Shown here: positions 7,048 to 15,737 of the stretch, one piece after another
How the letters are laid out: each line of letters opens with the position of its first letter
Position numbering within the stretch: the stretch's first letter is position 1
NCBI GenBank assembly: GCA_964477295.1
Contig: CAYZEZ010000009.1
Location: 1-39,432, forward strand
Direction of reading: 5' to 3'
DNA from: CAYZEZ01 sp964477295
GTDB taxonomy: Bacteria; Bacteroidota; Bacteroidia; Bacteroidales; SM23-62
Length of the DNA stretch: 39,432 bases
The notes under the pieces: generated by a model
Databases searched by the model: none
Seen by the model: the letters and a program-made list of their open reading frames with translations, nothing else
Told to the model about the DNA's origin: nothing
Translations under genes and position numbers: made by a program

Positions 7048-8580
7048 ATGTCGAAATCCAGCAGCGGATCCACAATCTCCGATAAAAAGCGTAAAAGCTT
7101 GTTCTGGGCCTGTTTTATAGCCCTGATGGCCACCTCATTCGGCTTTGCCATCCGGGCCATGCTCATCACCGAGTGGGGTGAAGAATTTAACCTGTCAAAA
7201 ACACAGATGGGGGATATCCTTGGTGTTGGATTGTGGCCTTTTGCCATTTCCATAGTAATCTTCAGCCTTATTATTGACAAAATTGGGTATGGCAAGGCTA
7301 TGATATTCGCATTTACCTGCCATATATCTTCCCTGGTCATCACACTTTTTGCCAATGGATTTGAAATGCTTTATATCGGCACACTGATATTTGCTCTCGG
7401 CAATGGAACCATTGAAGCTACCATCAACCCGGTGGTGGTAACATTATTTAAAGAAAACAAAACCAAGTGGCTTAACGCTTTGCATGCCGGGTGGCCGGGT
7501 GGGATGGTAATATCCGGAATATTTGCCATGTCACTCGGTCCTGATGTTAAATGGCAATATAAAATTGCGATTCTGTTAGTGCCCATGTTGCTATATGGAA
7601 TCCTCATGCTGAATAAAAAATTCCCGGTACACGAGAGGGTGCAGGCAGGGGTATCTTTTCGCGACATGTTAGGTGAAGTCGGGATCATAGGAGCCTTAAT
7701 AATCGTTTCCCTTATGGTTTCTGAAGTGGGGAATTTCTTTAACTCCCCATTTTGGCTAAAAATTGTTCTCATCGTACTTATTGTCGGGGCATTCGGTATA
7801 TATACCAGAAAATTGGGTCAGCCACTGTTTATCTTCCTGCTGTTGATAATGTTCCCGCTGGCAACAACTGAGTTGGGGACCGACAGCTGGATTGTCAACC
7901 TGATGTCGAGTGAAATGGGGAAAATGGGAATACAGGCTGGTTGGATACTTGTGTACACTGCGGCTATCATGACAATTTTCAGATCCATCGCCGGACCTTT
8001 GTTGAAGATATTTAAACCTGTTGGATTACTGATGATGTGTTCAGTTGTCGCATCCCTTGCTCTATTCTCATTATCCATTGTTTCAGGGATCCTCATTTTT
8101 GTGGTGGCTACTGTATATGGTTTTGCTAAAGCCTATTTCTGGCCAACTATGATCGGTATTGCAGGAGAACGATTCCCGAAAGGAGGGGCACTGACCTTGA
8201 ACATGATTACCGGTGTAGGGATGATTGGAGTTGGAATAGTGGGTGCGGTATACCTGGGCTATATCCAGGATACTGAAATTGACCGCAAGGTTTCAGCATT
8301 TGACCAGGCCGAATATACCATGCTTCATTCAGAATATGTTACCATCGAAAAGAAGAGTATATTTGGCAAATATCTTTCCCTGGATTCGGAGAAGCTTAAT
8401 ACCGCCCCGGAGGAGGAAAAAGAAATAATTGACCAGATCCAGGTTAAGTCCCAGAAAAGCGCATTAAAGATGGTCGCTGTTTTACCACTGGCCATGCTGG
8501 CATGTTTTATATTCCTCTTCTTTTACTTCAGGTCGAGGGGAGGATATAGGAGTATTGTCCTGACAGAAGGAGACACGTAG
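7048..8580 (+). CDS. Major facilitator superfamily transporter
   Basis: A 510-residue inner-membrane protein with many hydrophobic helices. The first helix begins around residue 17 after a charged, serine-rich cytosolic tail. The loop between helices 2 and 3 reads IIDKIGYGKAM, a degenerate form of the MFS loop motif GxxxDRxGRR. A hydrophilic segment of about 70 residues (roughly 408-477: DTEIDRKVSAFDQAEY to VKSQKSALKM) sits before the last helix and is longer than usual. It closes the run of catabolic genes, so it probably imports the mono- or oligosaccharide they consume. The substrate is unknown. The 121-base spacer to the next chosen start holds no clear terminator. Confidence 0.85.
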   Translation: MSKSSSGSTISDKKRKSLFWACFIALMATSFGFAIRAMLITEWGEEFNLSKTQMGDILGVGLWPFAISIVIFSLIIDKIGYGKAMIFAFTCHISSLVITLFANGFEMLYIGTLIFALGNGTIEATINPVVVTLFKENKTKWLNALHAGWPGGMVISGIFAMSLGPDVKWQYKIAILLVPMLLYGILMLNKKFPVHERVQAGVSFRDMLGEVGIIGALIIVSLMVSEVGNFFNSPFWLKIVLIVLIVGAFGIYTRKLGQPLFIFLLLIMFPLATTELGTDSWIVNLMSSEMGKMGIQAGWILVYTAAIMTIFRSIAGPLLKIFKPVGLLMMCSVVASLALFSLSIVSGILIFVVATVYGFAKAYFWPTMIGIAGERFPKGGALTLNMITGVGMIGVGIVGAVYLGYIQDTEIDRKVSAFDQAEYTMLHSEYVTIEKKSIFGKYLSLDSEKLNTAPEEEKEIIDQIQVKSQKSALKMVAVLPLAMLACFIFLFFYFRSRGGYRSIVLTEGDT

Positions 8581-8701
8581 CAGTTAATGTAAGTTCTATA
8601 AGTCAGCACATAAACAATCACCGCCAGGTCATGTTGCAGGGATATAACCCTCTCAACGAATGATGACCGGATTATTGGTTTTTATTAATTTATTTGACAC
8701 C

Positions 8702-10585
8702 ATGAATACACACAAGAACAAGAAAAAAATTAACAAGCCTGTTTGGTTTTTATTCCTAACCGGGATGGCATCTACTATATGGTTCCTGATTCGGGTAATT
8801 CCCAAGCCATCCCGTGCTTCATACCCTTGTATGCGCGCAGCTGCCCCGTTTATGTCGGCTTTTATTGTTTACTTGATCAGTTTGGGCTCTACTGTTTTTG
8901 CTATTAAAAAATTCAAACAACATTTTGCTAAAGCAAAGTATATATCAGGATCAGTATTCCTGCTTGCAGCCATTATTTCATTTTCTGCGTATTTACTTCA
9001 GGATAGTAAAAAATCTGTTGCCGGTATATTTATTGGATTGGATGAAACATTCCCCGTACCTTCAAATGATCCGATAGGAGAAGCAAAAGGTTTATATCCG
9101 GGAAGGGTGGTTTGGGTACATGATCCGGATGCTACAAATGAAAACTACAATCCCGGTTCGGCAGGAAATGATTGGTGGTACAGTAATAATAATGTGGACC
9201 AGAATGTCGTGGATAATATGCTGGCCCGATCTATCAGGCAATATGCCGGCGATGAAGATATTTCAAAAGCATGGGAAGCCATTTTTAAAAGCTTTAACAG
9301 CTCGCATGGCAACGGGGAAACAGGGTATACTGCCGGGGAGAAGATAGCAATAAAAATTAATCTCACGAATGAATGCTGCAGCTCACCTGAAAGAATGGAT
9401 GCGACGCCACAGTTGCTAAATGCCCTTTTATATGAGTTGACTGTTTATGTTGGCGTGAATGATTCTGATATTACAATGGGAGACCCGTACAGGGATTTCA
9501 GGGATGAATATGTTAGCCTTGTCTGGTCTGAATTTCCAGACGTTAATTTTGTTGACGGGAAAGGCGGGAATCATGTAATACAAACTACTCCTTCAGACGA
9601 TGAATTACTGGTTTTCAGTGATAAACAAATAAAATCCACATTACCGCAGTATTATGTTGATGCAACCTATTTGATAAATATGCCCTGTTTAAAATCCCAT
9701 AATGGAGGTGGTGTAACCCTTATTGCTAAAAATCACCAGGGATCTTTTCTCGAAAAAGGGGACGACCCTGCATCTCAATCAGCCGCTGCCATGCATTACA
9801 GCCTGCCATACAAGGTATCCGGTCAAAAAAAATACCGTCACCTTGTGGATTACATGGGACATGAACAAACCGGCGGAAAAGGATTACTTTATATCATAGA
9901 TGGCATTTGGGGAGGTGACGATTGGAGCGGATGGATTCAAAAGTTTAAAACAAGTCCGTTTAATAATGACTATCCCAGTTCAATATTCATCGGCCAGGAC
10001 CCTGTAGCACTTGAAGCTGTGTGCTTTGATATACTTTTTGAAGAAAATGTTGTTGATCAAACGAAAAGAGGTTACCCGGTTTCGTTAAAAAATGAAGTGG
10101 CTGATTACCTGTTGCAATGTGCCAGTTCTGATTATTGGCCGGATGGAGTTAATTATGATCCTGAAGGTGACGGTAGTATTTTGGAAAGCCTGGGTGTATT
10201 TGAACATTGGAACAATGCCACGGACAGAGAATATTCCAGGAACTTAGGGACAGGTAATGGTATTGAATTGATTTATATTGATTTAACTGAAACGGTTGTT
10301 GAAAATATTGAGAATGAATACATTCATCTTGCCGCTCCAAATCCTTTCTCGGACTATACCACTTTTACCTTACCGGAAGATGCAGGTCCTGAAGCCAGAC
10401 TTGAAGTTTTTAATCTGAGTGGTCAATTGGTTTACCAGAGGGAATGCGGGCAGACCGGTAAAGTAATATGGAAGGGTGATGATTTGCAGGGCAGGTTATT
10501 AATTCCAGGACTTTATATTTACACCTTATCAGATAAATTGAAAAGCTGGCAATATTCTGGAAAAGTGAGTATCTCTGACAGATAA
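8702..10585 (+). CDS. DUF362 protein with N-terminal membrane helices and a T9SS sorting domain
   Basis: A 627-residue protein. I chose the ATG at 8702 (MNTHKNKKKINKP); in-frame ATGs at 8660 and 8663 would add 13-14 residues. Three hydrophobic segments lie near residues 14-32, 50-70 and 79-97, with the motif KPSRASYPCMRAAAP between the first two. The DUF362 core follows: GEKIAIKINLT, YLINMPCLKSHNGGGVTL and LLYIIDGIWGG. The last 85 residues or so form a T9SS type A sorting domain: APNPFSDYTTF, LEVFNLSGQLVY, and a terminal strand. Membrane helices and an outer-membrane secretion tail in one chain are hard to reconcile unless the helices are cleaved off. Function is unknown. It is the last + strand gene before the convergent junction. 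Confidence 0.8.
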   Translation: MNTHKNKKKINKPVWFLFLTGMASTIWFLIRVIPKPSRASYPCMRAAAPFMSAFIVYLISLGSTVFAIKKFKQHFAKAKYISGSVFLLAAIISFSAYLLQDSKKSVAGIFIGLDETFPVPSNDPIGEAKGLYPGRVVWVHDPDATNENYNPGSAGNDWWYSNNNVDQNVVDNMLARSIRQYAGDEDISKAWEAIFKSFNSSHGNGETGYTAGEKIAIKINLTNECCSSPERMDATPQLLNALLYELTVYVGVNDSDITMGDPYRDFRDEYVSLVWSEFPDVNFVDGKGGNHVIQTTPSDDELLVFSDKQIKSTLPQYYVDATYLINMPCLKSHNGGGVTLIAKNHQGSFLEKGDDPASQSAAAMHYSLPYKVSGQKKYRHLVDYMGHEQTGGKGLLYIIDGIWGGDDWSGWIQKFKTSPFNNDYPSSIFIGQDPVALEAVCFDILFEENVVDQTKRGYPVSLKNEVADYLLQCASSDYWPDGVNYDPEGDGSILESLGVFEHWNNATDREYSRNLGTGNGIELIYIDLTETVVENIENEYIHLAAPNPFSDYTTFTLPEDAGPEARLEVFNLSGQLVYQRECGQTGKVIWKGDDLQGRLLIPGLYIYTLSDKLKSWQYSGKVSISDR

Positions 10586-10703
10586 TTACAAGTCCCTGCA
10601 ATTGCAAGGATCAACCGGATTATATTCAATAATTCATTTAGCTGCAGTATTTTTAATTAGCCTTTCGACTCTTCAAGCATAATCCCATTTATAATCAGAA
10701 TTT
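10586..10703. other. Convergent intergenic junction
   Basis: This 118-base gap separates the ends of the + strand and - strand blocks, where a two-way terminator would be expected. The only local structure is a short palindrome, TGCAATTGCA, with imperfect flanking pairs around 10593-10610. No stem followed by a T-run was found on either strand. Confidence 0.5.
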
Positions 10704-12113
10704 TTATTCTACTGATCCGGGAAATGTTTGTAATCGTGCGGCTTTTACCTCGTTTTCCCAATCAATTAATTTTTGCTCCATTATTTTTACTTTATCAGAC
10801 TGTGACATAAATAAATCATTCTTCTCCGATGGATCATTTTCCAGATTGAACAGTTTTACATAAAGAGTTGTATCATTCTTTATTTCAGTCAGGTATTTAT
10901 AATTTCCATCACGGACTGCTTTTTTAATGCTATTGCCCCGTTTTACCCTCCAGAAAAGGGTCCGGTCAAAATCAGGCAAATCCTGTATTACATGATTTAC
11001 AATATCGTACCCGTCTGTTTTTAGCTTTTCAGTATTTATTTCCGCAAGATTCAGGATTGAACGGCTTAAATCGAAACTGATTGAAACCTGATCAGAGACA
11101 GTGTTAACCTGGATCAGACCGGGCCAGCGGATTATGCAGGGAACTCTTATGCCCCCCTCATAAACATGCCCTTTGAATCCGGATAAAATACCATTGTTGG
11201 CTATCCTGGTACCGCCATTATCAGAAAAAAAGATGACAATGGTTTCTTTCTCCAGTTTCAAATTTGCCAGAGATTGAAGAATTTTTCCAATACCCTTATC
11301 CATTGCCTCAACCATCTCAATATATTTATCCCTGCTCTTAAAATTCCATTCTTCGCCCTGAATGGGCCTGCCCAGGTCATCTTTAGGTCCCTGATAAGGC
11401 GAATGGGGTGCTGTAAACGGAAGGTAAAGGAAAAATGGCTCTCCTTTGCCATTTTTGTTCAGCCAGTTAACAGCTTCTTCAGTGATAAGCTTAGTCATAT
11501 ATTCTCCATCCCGAAAAACCTCTTTACCGTTTTCAACAAGGGTATGAGCTTCCTTAAGATCAGGCTGTTTTACAGGGGCCTGCTCAACATGGTAGAAGTA
11601 ATCTCCACCATAACCTACAGGACCTATCGAGTAATCAAACCCCTGTCTGTCGGGCCTGAATTTCTCCTCATAACCCAAGTGCCACTTCCCGATAACGGCT
11701 GTATTATATCCTTGTTCTTTAAGCCGGTTAGGTAAAATCGCGAAATCAGGCGGGAGACCAAGTTTTTTCTGACCTGATAACCACTGTGCTTCATCGTATC
11801 TGCCAACATTACCTGCGCCGATGGCGCATTCCAGTCCACCGATACGTTGCTGGTAAAGTCCGGATAACAAAGCGGCGCGGGTAGGAGTGCATTCGGGCCC
11901 GTTAGCATAAAATTGGGTGAATCTTACACCCTGTTCTGCAAGCCGGTCGACAACAGGGGTTTTTATGTCTCGACATCCATAACACCCCAGATCTCCATAT
12001 CCCAGGTCATCGGCGAGAATAAGTAAAATATTGGGCTGTGTAAAGTCAGTGTTGTTCCTGCAGCCGGCGAACAACGTGATTATAAAAAAAGTAAAGATCA
12101 GGTTAAGTTTCAT
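10704..12113 (-). CDS. Sulfatase (formylglycine-dependent, Cys type), lipoprotein
   Basis: A 469-residue S1-type sulfatase. The start at 12113 gives a lipoprotein signal (MKLNLIFTFFIITLFAGC) with the acylated Cys at residue 18; an upstream in-frame ATG at 12146 would bury it. The metal-site block LILADDLGYGDLGCYG and the catalytic motif ECTPTRAALLSG are intact. C75 is the residue converted to formylglycine, so activation needs a sulfatase-maturating enzyme, which is not in this window. Other conserved pieces are GKWHLG and FFSDNGG. It would hydrolyse a sulfate ester on a glycan from the periplasmic or cell-surface face. The S1 subfamily and the position of sulfate cannot be told by eye. It is the last gene of the - strand block. 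Confidence 0.93.
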   Translation of the reverse strand: MKLNLIFTFFIITLFAGCRNNTDFTQPNILLILADDLGYGDLGCYGCRDIKTPVVDRLAEQGVRFTQFYANGPECTPTRAALLSGLYQQRIGGLECAIGAGNVGRYDEAQWLSGQKKLGLPPDFAILPNRLKEQGYNTAVIGKWHLGYEEKFRPDRQGFDYSIGPVGYGGDYFYHVEQAPVKQPDLKEAHTLVENGKEVFRDGEYMTKLITEEAVNWLNKNGKGEPFFLYLPFTAPHSPYQGPKDDLGRPIQGEEWNFKSRDKYIEMVEAMDKGIGKILQSLANLKLEKETIVIFFSDNGGTRIANNGILSGFKGHVYEGGIRVPCIIRWPGLIQVNTVSDQVSISFDLSRSILNLAEINTEKLKTDGYDIVNHVIQDLPDFDRTLFWRVKRGNSIKKAVRDGNYKYLTEIKNDTTLYVKLFNLENDPSEKNDLFMSQSDKVKIMEQKLIDWENEVKAARLQTFPGSVE

Positions 12114-12178
12114 TATAACATTTCTGTTTATGCGAGACCTAAACATAATAGGCGCTGCGTATGGGTTCTCCTTGATCC

Positions 12179-13153
12179 TCAGTAGGCCATCTTTGTATAC
12201 AGATCACCATAGATCGCGTCACGGTTCACAGAGGTGGCCATGCGGATAAAATGCCGTGAATGATCTATACTATAGGTTTTCTGGTCCGTTAAAATTGGAC
12301 TATGTACCAGGTCGGATGGAATCCATGAGGGACTTACCAGCCAGGCCACTGCCGTAACATCCCATAATACTTTAGACCATGCTTCCTTACCGTTACTATA
12401 ATCTACAACAATGTTGAATAAATAATCAGAAAGTTCATTTTTACCTTTTAAATAATATTCCATCTCGGGAATGGTGGTGAGAAAATGCGATATTACCGGA
12501 CGACAAGGCATAATGACCAGGGGAACCCCTGAATTTAATATTACCTGGGAAGCAATCACATCCTGTGCCATGTTAAATTCCCGTTGATGCGGCCAGTCCA
12601 ACCCGTTTCCCCCAAGCCAGACTACGACTATGTTTTCAATGATTTTCGGCTCCATCAAAATGGCTGAGGCAACATTAGTGATACAGCCCACGGCAACTAC
12701 ATATAACGGATCTTCAGGCGATCTGGCCAGAGCTTTTACGATCAGGTCAAGGGCTGCCTCACTCTTTACCGGCTCGGATGGATCACTCAGATACCTGTCA
12801 GATCCCCTGAATGCAAAGTCTTCCGGAGAGATATCCAGAATGGAAAGCAACCTGAGTATTTCTTCATAGCTTTTCTCCATTCCGTCACCTGGATTTTCAG
12901 ACCGCCTGTTGAAAAATGGAGCAGCATATACTGCCTGCAGATCCAGTTTATCCCCTGATAAACAGGCATACACCAGTGCAAACTGGTCATCCACTTCGTT
13001 ATAGGTGTCTGTATCAAGGACCATGCTGACTTTTCCGTCGGGCGGTTCCAACTGCCTGAGACGGAATATATCACCCAGATCTGGAAAAACCTGCGTTAAG
13101 GAAAATTGTGTGGTAAACAATAAAACGAATAGAGAGATTGTGGTGATTTTCAT
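12179..13153 (-). CDS. Secreted nucleoside-hydrolase-family (IUNH) protein
   Basis: A 324-residue protein. The start at 13153 gives a signal peptide (MKITTISLFVLLFTTQFSLTQ); the longer frame from 13213 would overlap the preceding sulfatase. The Ca-binding/catalytic motif of inosine-uridine nucleoside hydrolases is present as LDTDTYNEVDDQFAL, and a later Asp lies in LWDVTAVAWLV. The family cleaves N-glycosidic bonds of ribonucleosides. NEVDD replaces the common GxDD spacing, and the export signal and position between two sulfatases suggest a subgroup acting on a glycan or glycoside rather than on nucleosides. This is inference. The gene starts 37 bases after the preceding sulfatase stop. Confidence 0.8.
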   Translation of the reverse strand: MKITTISLFVLLFTTQFSLTQVFPDLGDIFRLRQLEPPDGKVSMVLDTDTYNEVDDQFALVYACLSGDKLDLQAVYAAPFFNRRSENPGDGMEKSYEEILRLLSILDISPEDFAFRGSDRYLSDPSEPVKSEAALDLIVKALARSPEDPLYVVAVGCITNVASAILMEPKIIENIVVVWLGGNGLDWPHQREFNMAQDVIASQVILNSGVPLVIMPCRPVISHFLTTIPEMEYYLKGKNELSDYLFNIVVDYSNGKEAWSKVLWDVTAVAWLVSPSWIPSDLVHSPILTDQKTYSIDHSRHFIRMATSVNRDAIYGDLYTKMAY

Positions 13154-13190
13154 GATAAGATTTGTAAATCGTTTAATAGACGAATTAGGG

Positions 13191-14666
13191 CTAATATAAA
13201 TTTTGACCCTCAAGGCTGAATGGCTTCATGGATAATTGCCTGAAATCATCGTTGGTCTGTTTGATCCATCGCTCAAGGAGAGTCCTGTGTTCATCCAGTA
13301 TTTCCTGGTAATCCGGATTATCGGCAAGATCGTTCATCTCACCCGGATCATTCTTCATATCAAACAATTGTTCAAATTTTTCCCCATGCGAGAAAAGGGT
13401 GTATTTATAATCCAATGTCCTAAGAGAACGGGCCTTTATATCGGGGAAACGATTAAATGGCTGAACTTCTGTGACTGCATATTCTCTCCATGCAACCCCG
13501 GGATCGTCAATAATCGGACGTACACTCATTCCTGTGATCCTTTCCGGAATATCAATTCCTGCATAATCACAAATCGTTGGAAGAATGTCGATTCCGGAAA
13601 TAATATGTTGATCATCTGTTGCAGCTGCCGGGGATACACCTCGCCATGAAACGATAAACGGGACCGATGTGGATTCCTCATATGAATTGACTTTCTGGAC
13701 CCATTTATGGGATGCGTTGCCGTCGCCATGATCGCTTGTAAAAACTATTAAAGTGTTTTCAGTCAATCCATTCTTGTCCAGCGCATTAAGAATCCTGCCT
13801 ATTTCACGATCCACCTTCTCTGTCAACCTGTAATAGTTGAACATATAGTTCCGCCACCTCAGCTCATCAAAGGATGCCGCCACCCTGACGGCTCCATTAT
13901 ATATGGTTTTATTACGGCAGATCCTGATTATATCCGGTTCATTGTCGATCACTTCAAAATTATCCGGCAAGGGGGGCAGGCTATCCATGGGGATCCCGTC
14001 TATAAAACTGCTATATTCGTCCCATTTGTCCACTATAAAACAGATATCATGCGGATTGTGGAGTGAAACAACCAGCAGAAATGGTTGTTTGTGCTCCCCA
14101 TTTAAATATTTGACCGTGGCATCGGCCAGTGGGCCATCGGTGTCTTTTCCATATCCCCATGGCGCCCGGGGATCTTCATATTCATAGAAAGGGATCAGGT
14201 CGAAGCCCGGAACCTCAAAAGTCTGGTGCCTGTGTTTTCTTATTGGATATGATTCCGGCATGTGCCATTTCCCGGCCCATTTGGTATCATATCCTGCTGC
14301 ACGAAATAACTTCCCCATATTTGGCAGATCGGGATTAGGGATACTTGTATTATCATTGATGTTCCGGCCTGTCTCATGCGGCATGCAACCCGTTAACATA
14401 CTGCTCCTTGATGGTCCGCAAACAGGTGATGTGCAATAAGAATTCAGGAACATAACACCCTCAGCCGCCAGCCGGTCCATGCTGGGCGTATTGACATATG
14501 GATTCCCGGCACAACTCATGGTGTTCATGGTCTGTTGATCAGTGAATATGAACAGGATGTTCGGTTGATGTTCCGATTGGGAAGTTTTTTCCTGCTGACA
14601 GGATACTGCGACTAGTGCGAGAAATAAAGCAATCGCAATAGGTTTTATGTTTACTTCTAAATTCAT
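13191..14666 (-). CDS. Sulfatase (formylglycine-dependent, Cys type), lipoprotein
   Basis: A 491-residue sulfatase, clearly different from the one at 10704-12113. The signal ends in ALVAVSC (Cys23), a lipobox. The metal block is ILFIFTDQQTMNTMSCAG, and the catalytic motif VCGPSRSSMLTG has C83 as the formylglycine precursor. GKWHMP and VFTSDHGDGNASH supply the other active-site residues. The FTDQQ start and TSDHGD block resemble choline-sulfatase/iduronate-sulfatase-like branches of family S1, so it probably removes a different sulfate from the partner enzyme. It is followed closely by the nucleoside-hydrolase-like gene. An AATTC-type spacer precedes it. Confidence 0.93.
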   Translation of the reverse strand: MNLEVNIKPIAIALFLALVAVSCQQEKTSQSEHQPNILFIFTDQQTMNTMSCAGNPYVNTPSMDRLAAEGVMFLNSYCTSPVCGPSRSSMLTGCMPHETGRNINDNTSIPNPDLPNMGKLFRAAGYDTKWAGKWHMPESYPIRKHRHQTFEVPGFDLIPFYEYEDPRAPWGYGKDTDGPLADATVKYLNGEHKQPFLLVVSLHNPHDICFIVDKWDEYSSFIDGIPMDSLPPLPDNFEVIDNEPDIIRICRNKTIYNGAVRVAASFDELRWRNYMFNYYRLTEKVDREIGRILNALDKNGLTENTLIVFTSDHGDGNASHKWVQKVNSYEESTSVPFIVSWRGVSPAAATDDQHIISGIDILPTICDYAGIDIPERITGMSVRPIIDDPGVAWREYAVTEVQPFNRFPDIKARSLRTLDYKYTLFSHGEKFEQLFDMKNDPGEMNDLADNPDYQEILDEHRTLLERWIKQTNDDFRQLSMKPFSLEGQNLY

Positions 14667-14699
14667 AATTCAAAATTCTACATTCATTATTCAAAGGGT

Positions 14700-15689
14700 T
14701 TATGCAATCCCGTCAACATATCCGGGCTGCATCCACGGCAGGTTCTTATGCTGGTAATATGGTGTCAGAGCTACCCGCATCTGCTCCATTTCTTCTGCGG
14801 CCAATGGTTCAAAATTCTTTATTGTCTCAATGTTTTCTTTTAATACCTCAAGGCTGTCTATTCCAACGACAGCAGTGGTAATACCATCCAGGCTGAGTGC
14901 GTAACGGATCAATTTATCAGGTTCAAGGTTCTCAATAGTATCCATTGGTCGTATCACTTTCATGGCTATGATCCCGAGCCCGTTTTCTGCAGCTGCCGGG
15001 ATTGCCTGGGCTTCCGGATTTCCTTCCCACACTGTCCAGTGATTCATGGCGATGAGCATGGTATCAAAATCGAAGGATTCTGCCGCATACTTCATGCCTT
15101 CTGGAGATCTGTGTCCTGAGAATCCGATATAGCGAATTATCCCTTCCTCTCTGTATTTATGAAGTATATCAAGAACACCACCACTTGCCGTTAAAATATT
15201 AACATCATCAACCGATTCAATTGAGTGTATCTGGTACAGATCGATATAATCCGTCCGCAACCTTTTCAGACTATTGTCTATTGTCTGTTTCGCCAGTTCC
15301 GGGTCACGGTCACTTACTTTCGTAGAAAGGAAAACCTCTTTTCTCCTGGTTTCCAGTATCTCCCCCAAAACTTCTTCACTATAATGCTCTTTGCCTTGTT
15401 CCTTATAGATTGCCGCTGAATCCCAATAATACAATCCATGATCCAGGGCGTATTCAAGTATTTCAAGTCTTTTTTCATCACTCCCGGCAGCCATAAACCG
15501 GCTACCTGTTCCAATTGCCATGAGGGGGACTTTAATGCCAGTCTTTCCATGGATCCTTGTTGGCAATCCTTTGGCATCATAAGGACTGTTTCCTGATGAA
15601 CACATCCAGCTTGTAGGCAATGTAACTGCAGCACCTGCAATAGCTGTGTTTTTGAGAAACTTTCGTCTCGTAATTTTATTCAGTTTCAT
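14700..15689 (-). CDS. Aldo/keto reductase with Tat signal
   Basis: A 329-residue protein. It begins with a twin-arginine signal (TRRKFLKNTAIAGAAVTLPTS), which implies folded export to the periplasm. A Cys at residue 30 (SWMC) could also be a lipidation site. The catalytic tetrad of the AKR superfamily is complete: D90 and Y95 (YYWDSAAIY), K124 (FLSTKVSD) and H155 (LYQIHSIES). Aldo/keto reductases reduce carbonyls with NADPH, which is scarce in the periplasm, so the exported form is odd. Such Tat-AKR proteins may carry tightly bound cofactor or act on sugar lactones. Substrate unknown. It sits between the VOC protein and the sulfatase, with 33-48 base gaps. Confidence 0.88.
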   Translation of the reverse strand: MKLNKITRRKFLKNTAIAGAAVTLPTSWMCSSGNSPYDAKGLPTRIHGKTGIKVPLMAIGTGSRFMAAGSDEKRLEILEYALDHGLYYWDSAAIYKEQGKEHYSEEVLGEILETRRKEVFLSTKVSDRDPELAKQTIDNSLKRLRTDYIDLYQIHSIESVDDVNILTASGGVLDILHKYREEGIIRYIGFSGHRSPEGMKYAAESFDFDTMLIAMNHWTVWEGNPEAQAIPAAAENGLGIIAMKVIRPMDTIENLEPDKLIRYALSLDGITTAVVGIDSLEVLKENIETIKNFEPLAAEEMEQMRVALTPYYQHKNLPWMQPGYVDGIA

Positions 15690-15737
15690 AATTATGGGTT
15701 TTATATGGATTTATAATTTCAAATCAGATTTTTCTCT

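Noticed and set aside
6918..7355. 145-residue - strand frame
   Set aside because: It straddles the end of the TIM-barrel gene and the start of the MFS gene, both clearly coding on +.
8660..8701. Earlier ATGs for the second DUF362 protein
   Set aside because: They would add 13-14 residues (MMTGLLVFINLFDT) before a better charged N-terminus at 8702; not excluded, but less likely.
10593..10610. Terminator between the convergent blocks
   Set aside because: The palindrome is short, has a mismatch and lacks a T-run on either strand.
11274..11735. 153-residue + strand frame
   Set aside because: It overlaps the sulfatase at 10704-12113 and shows no family motif.
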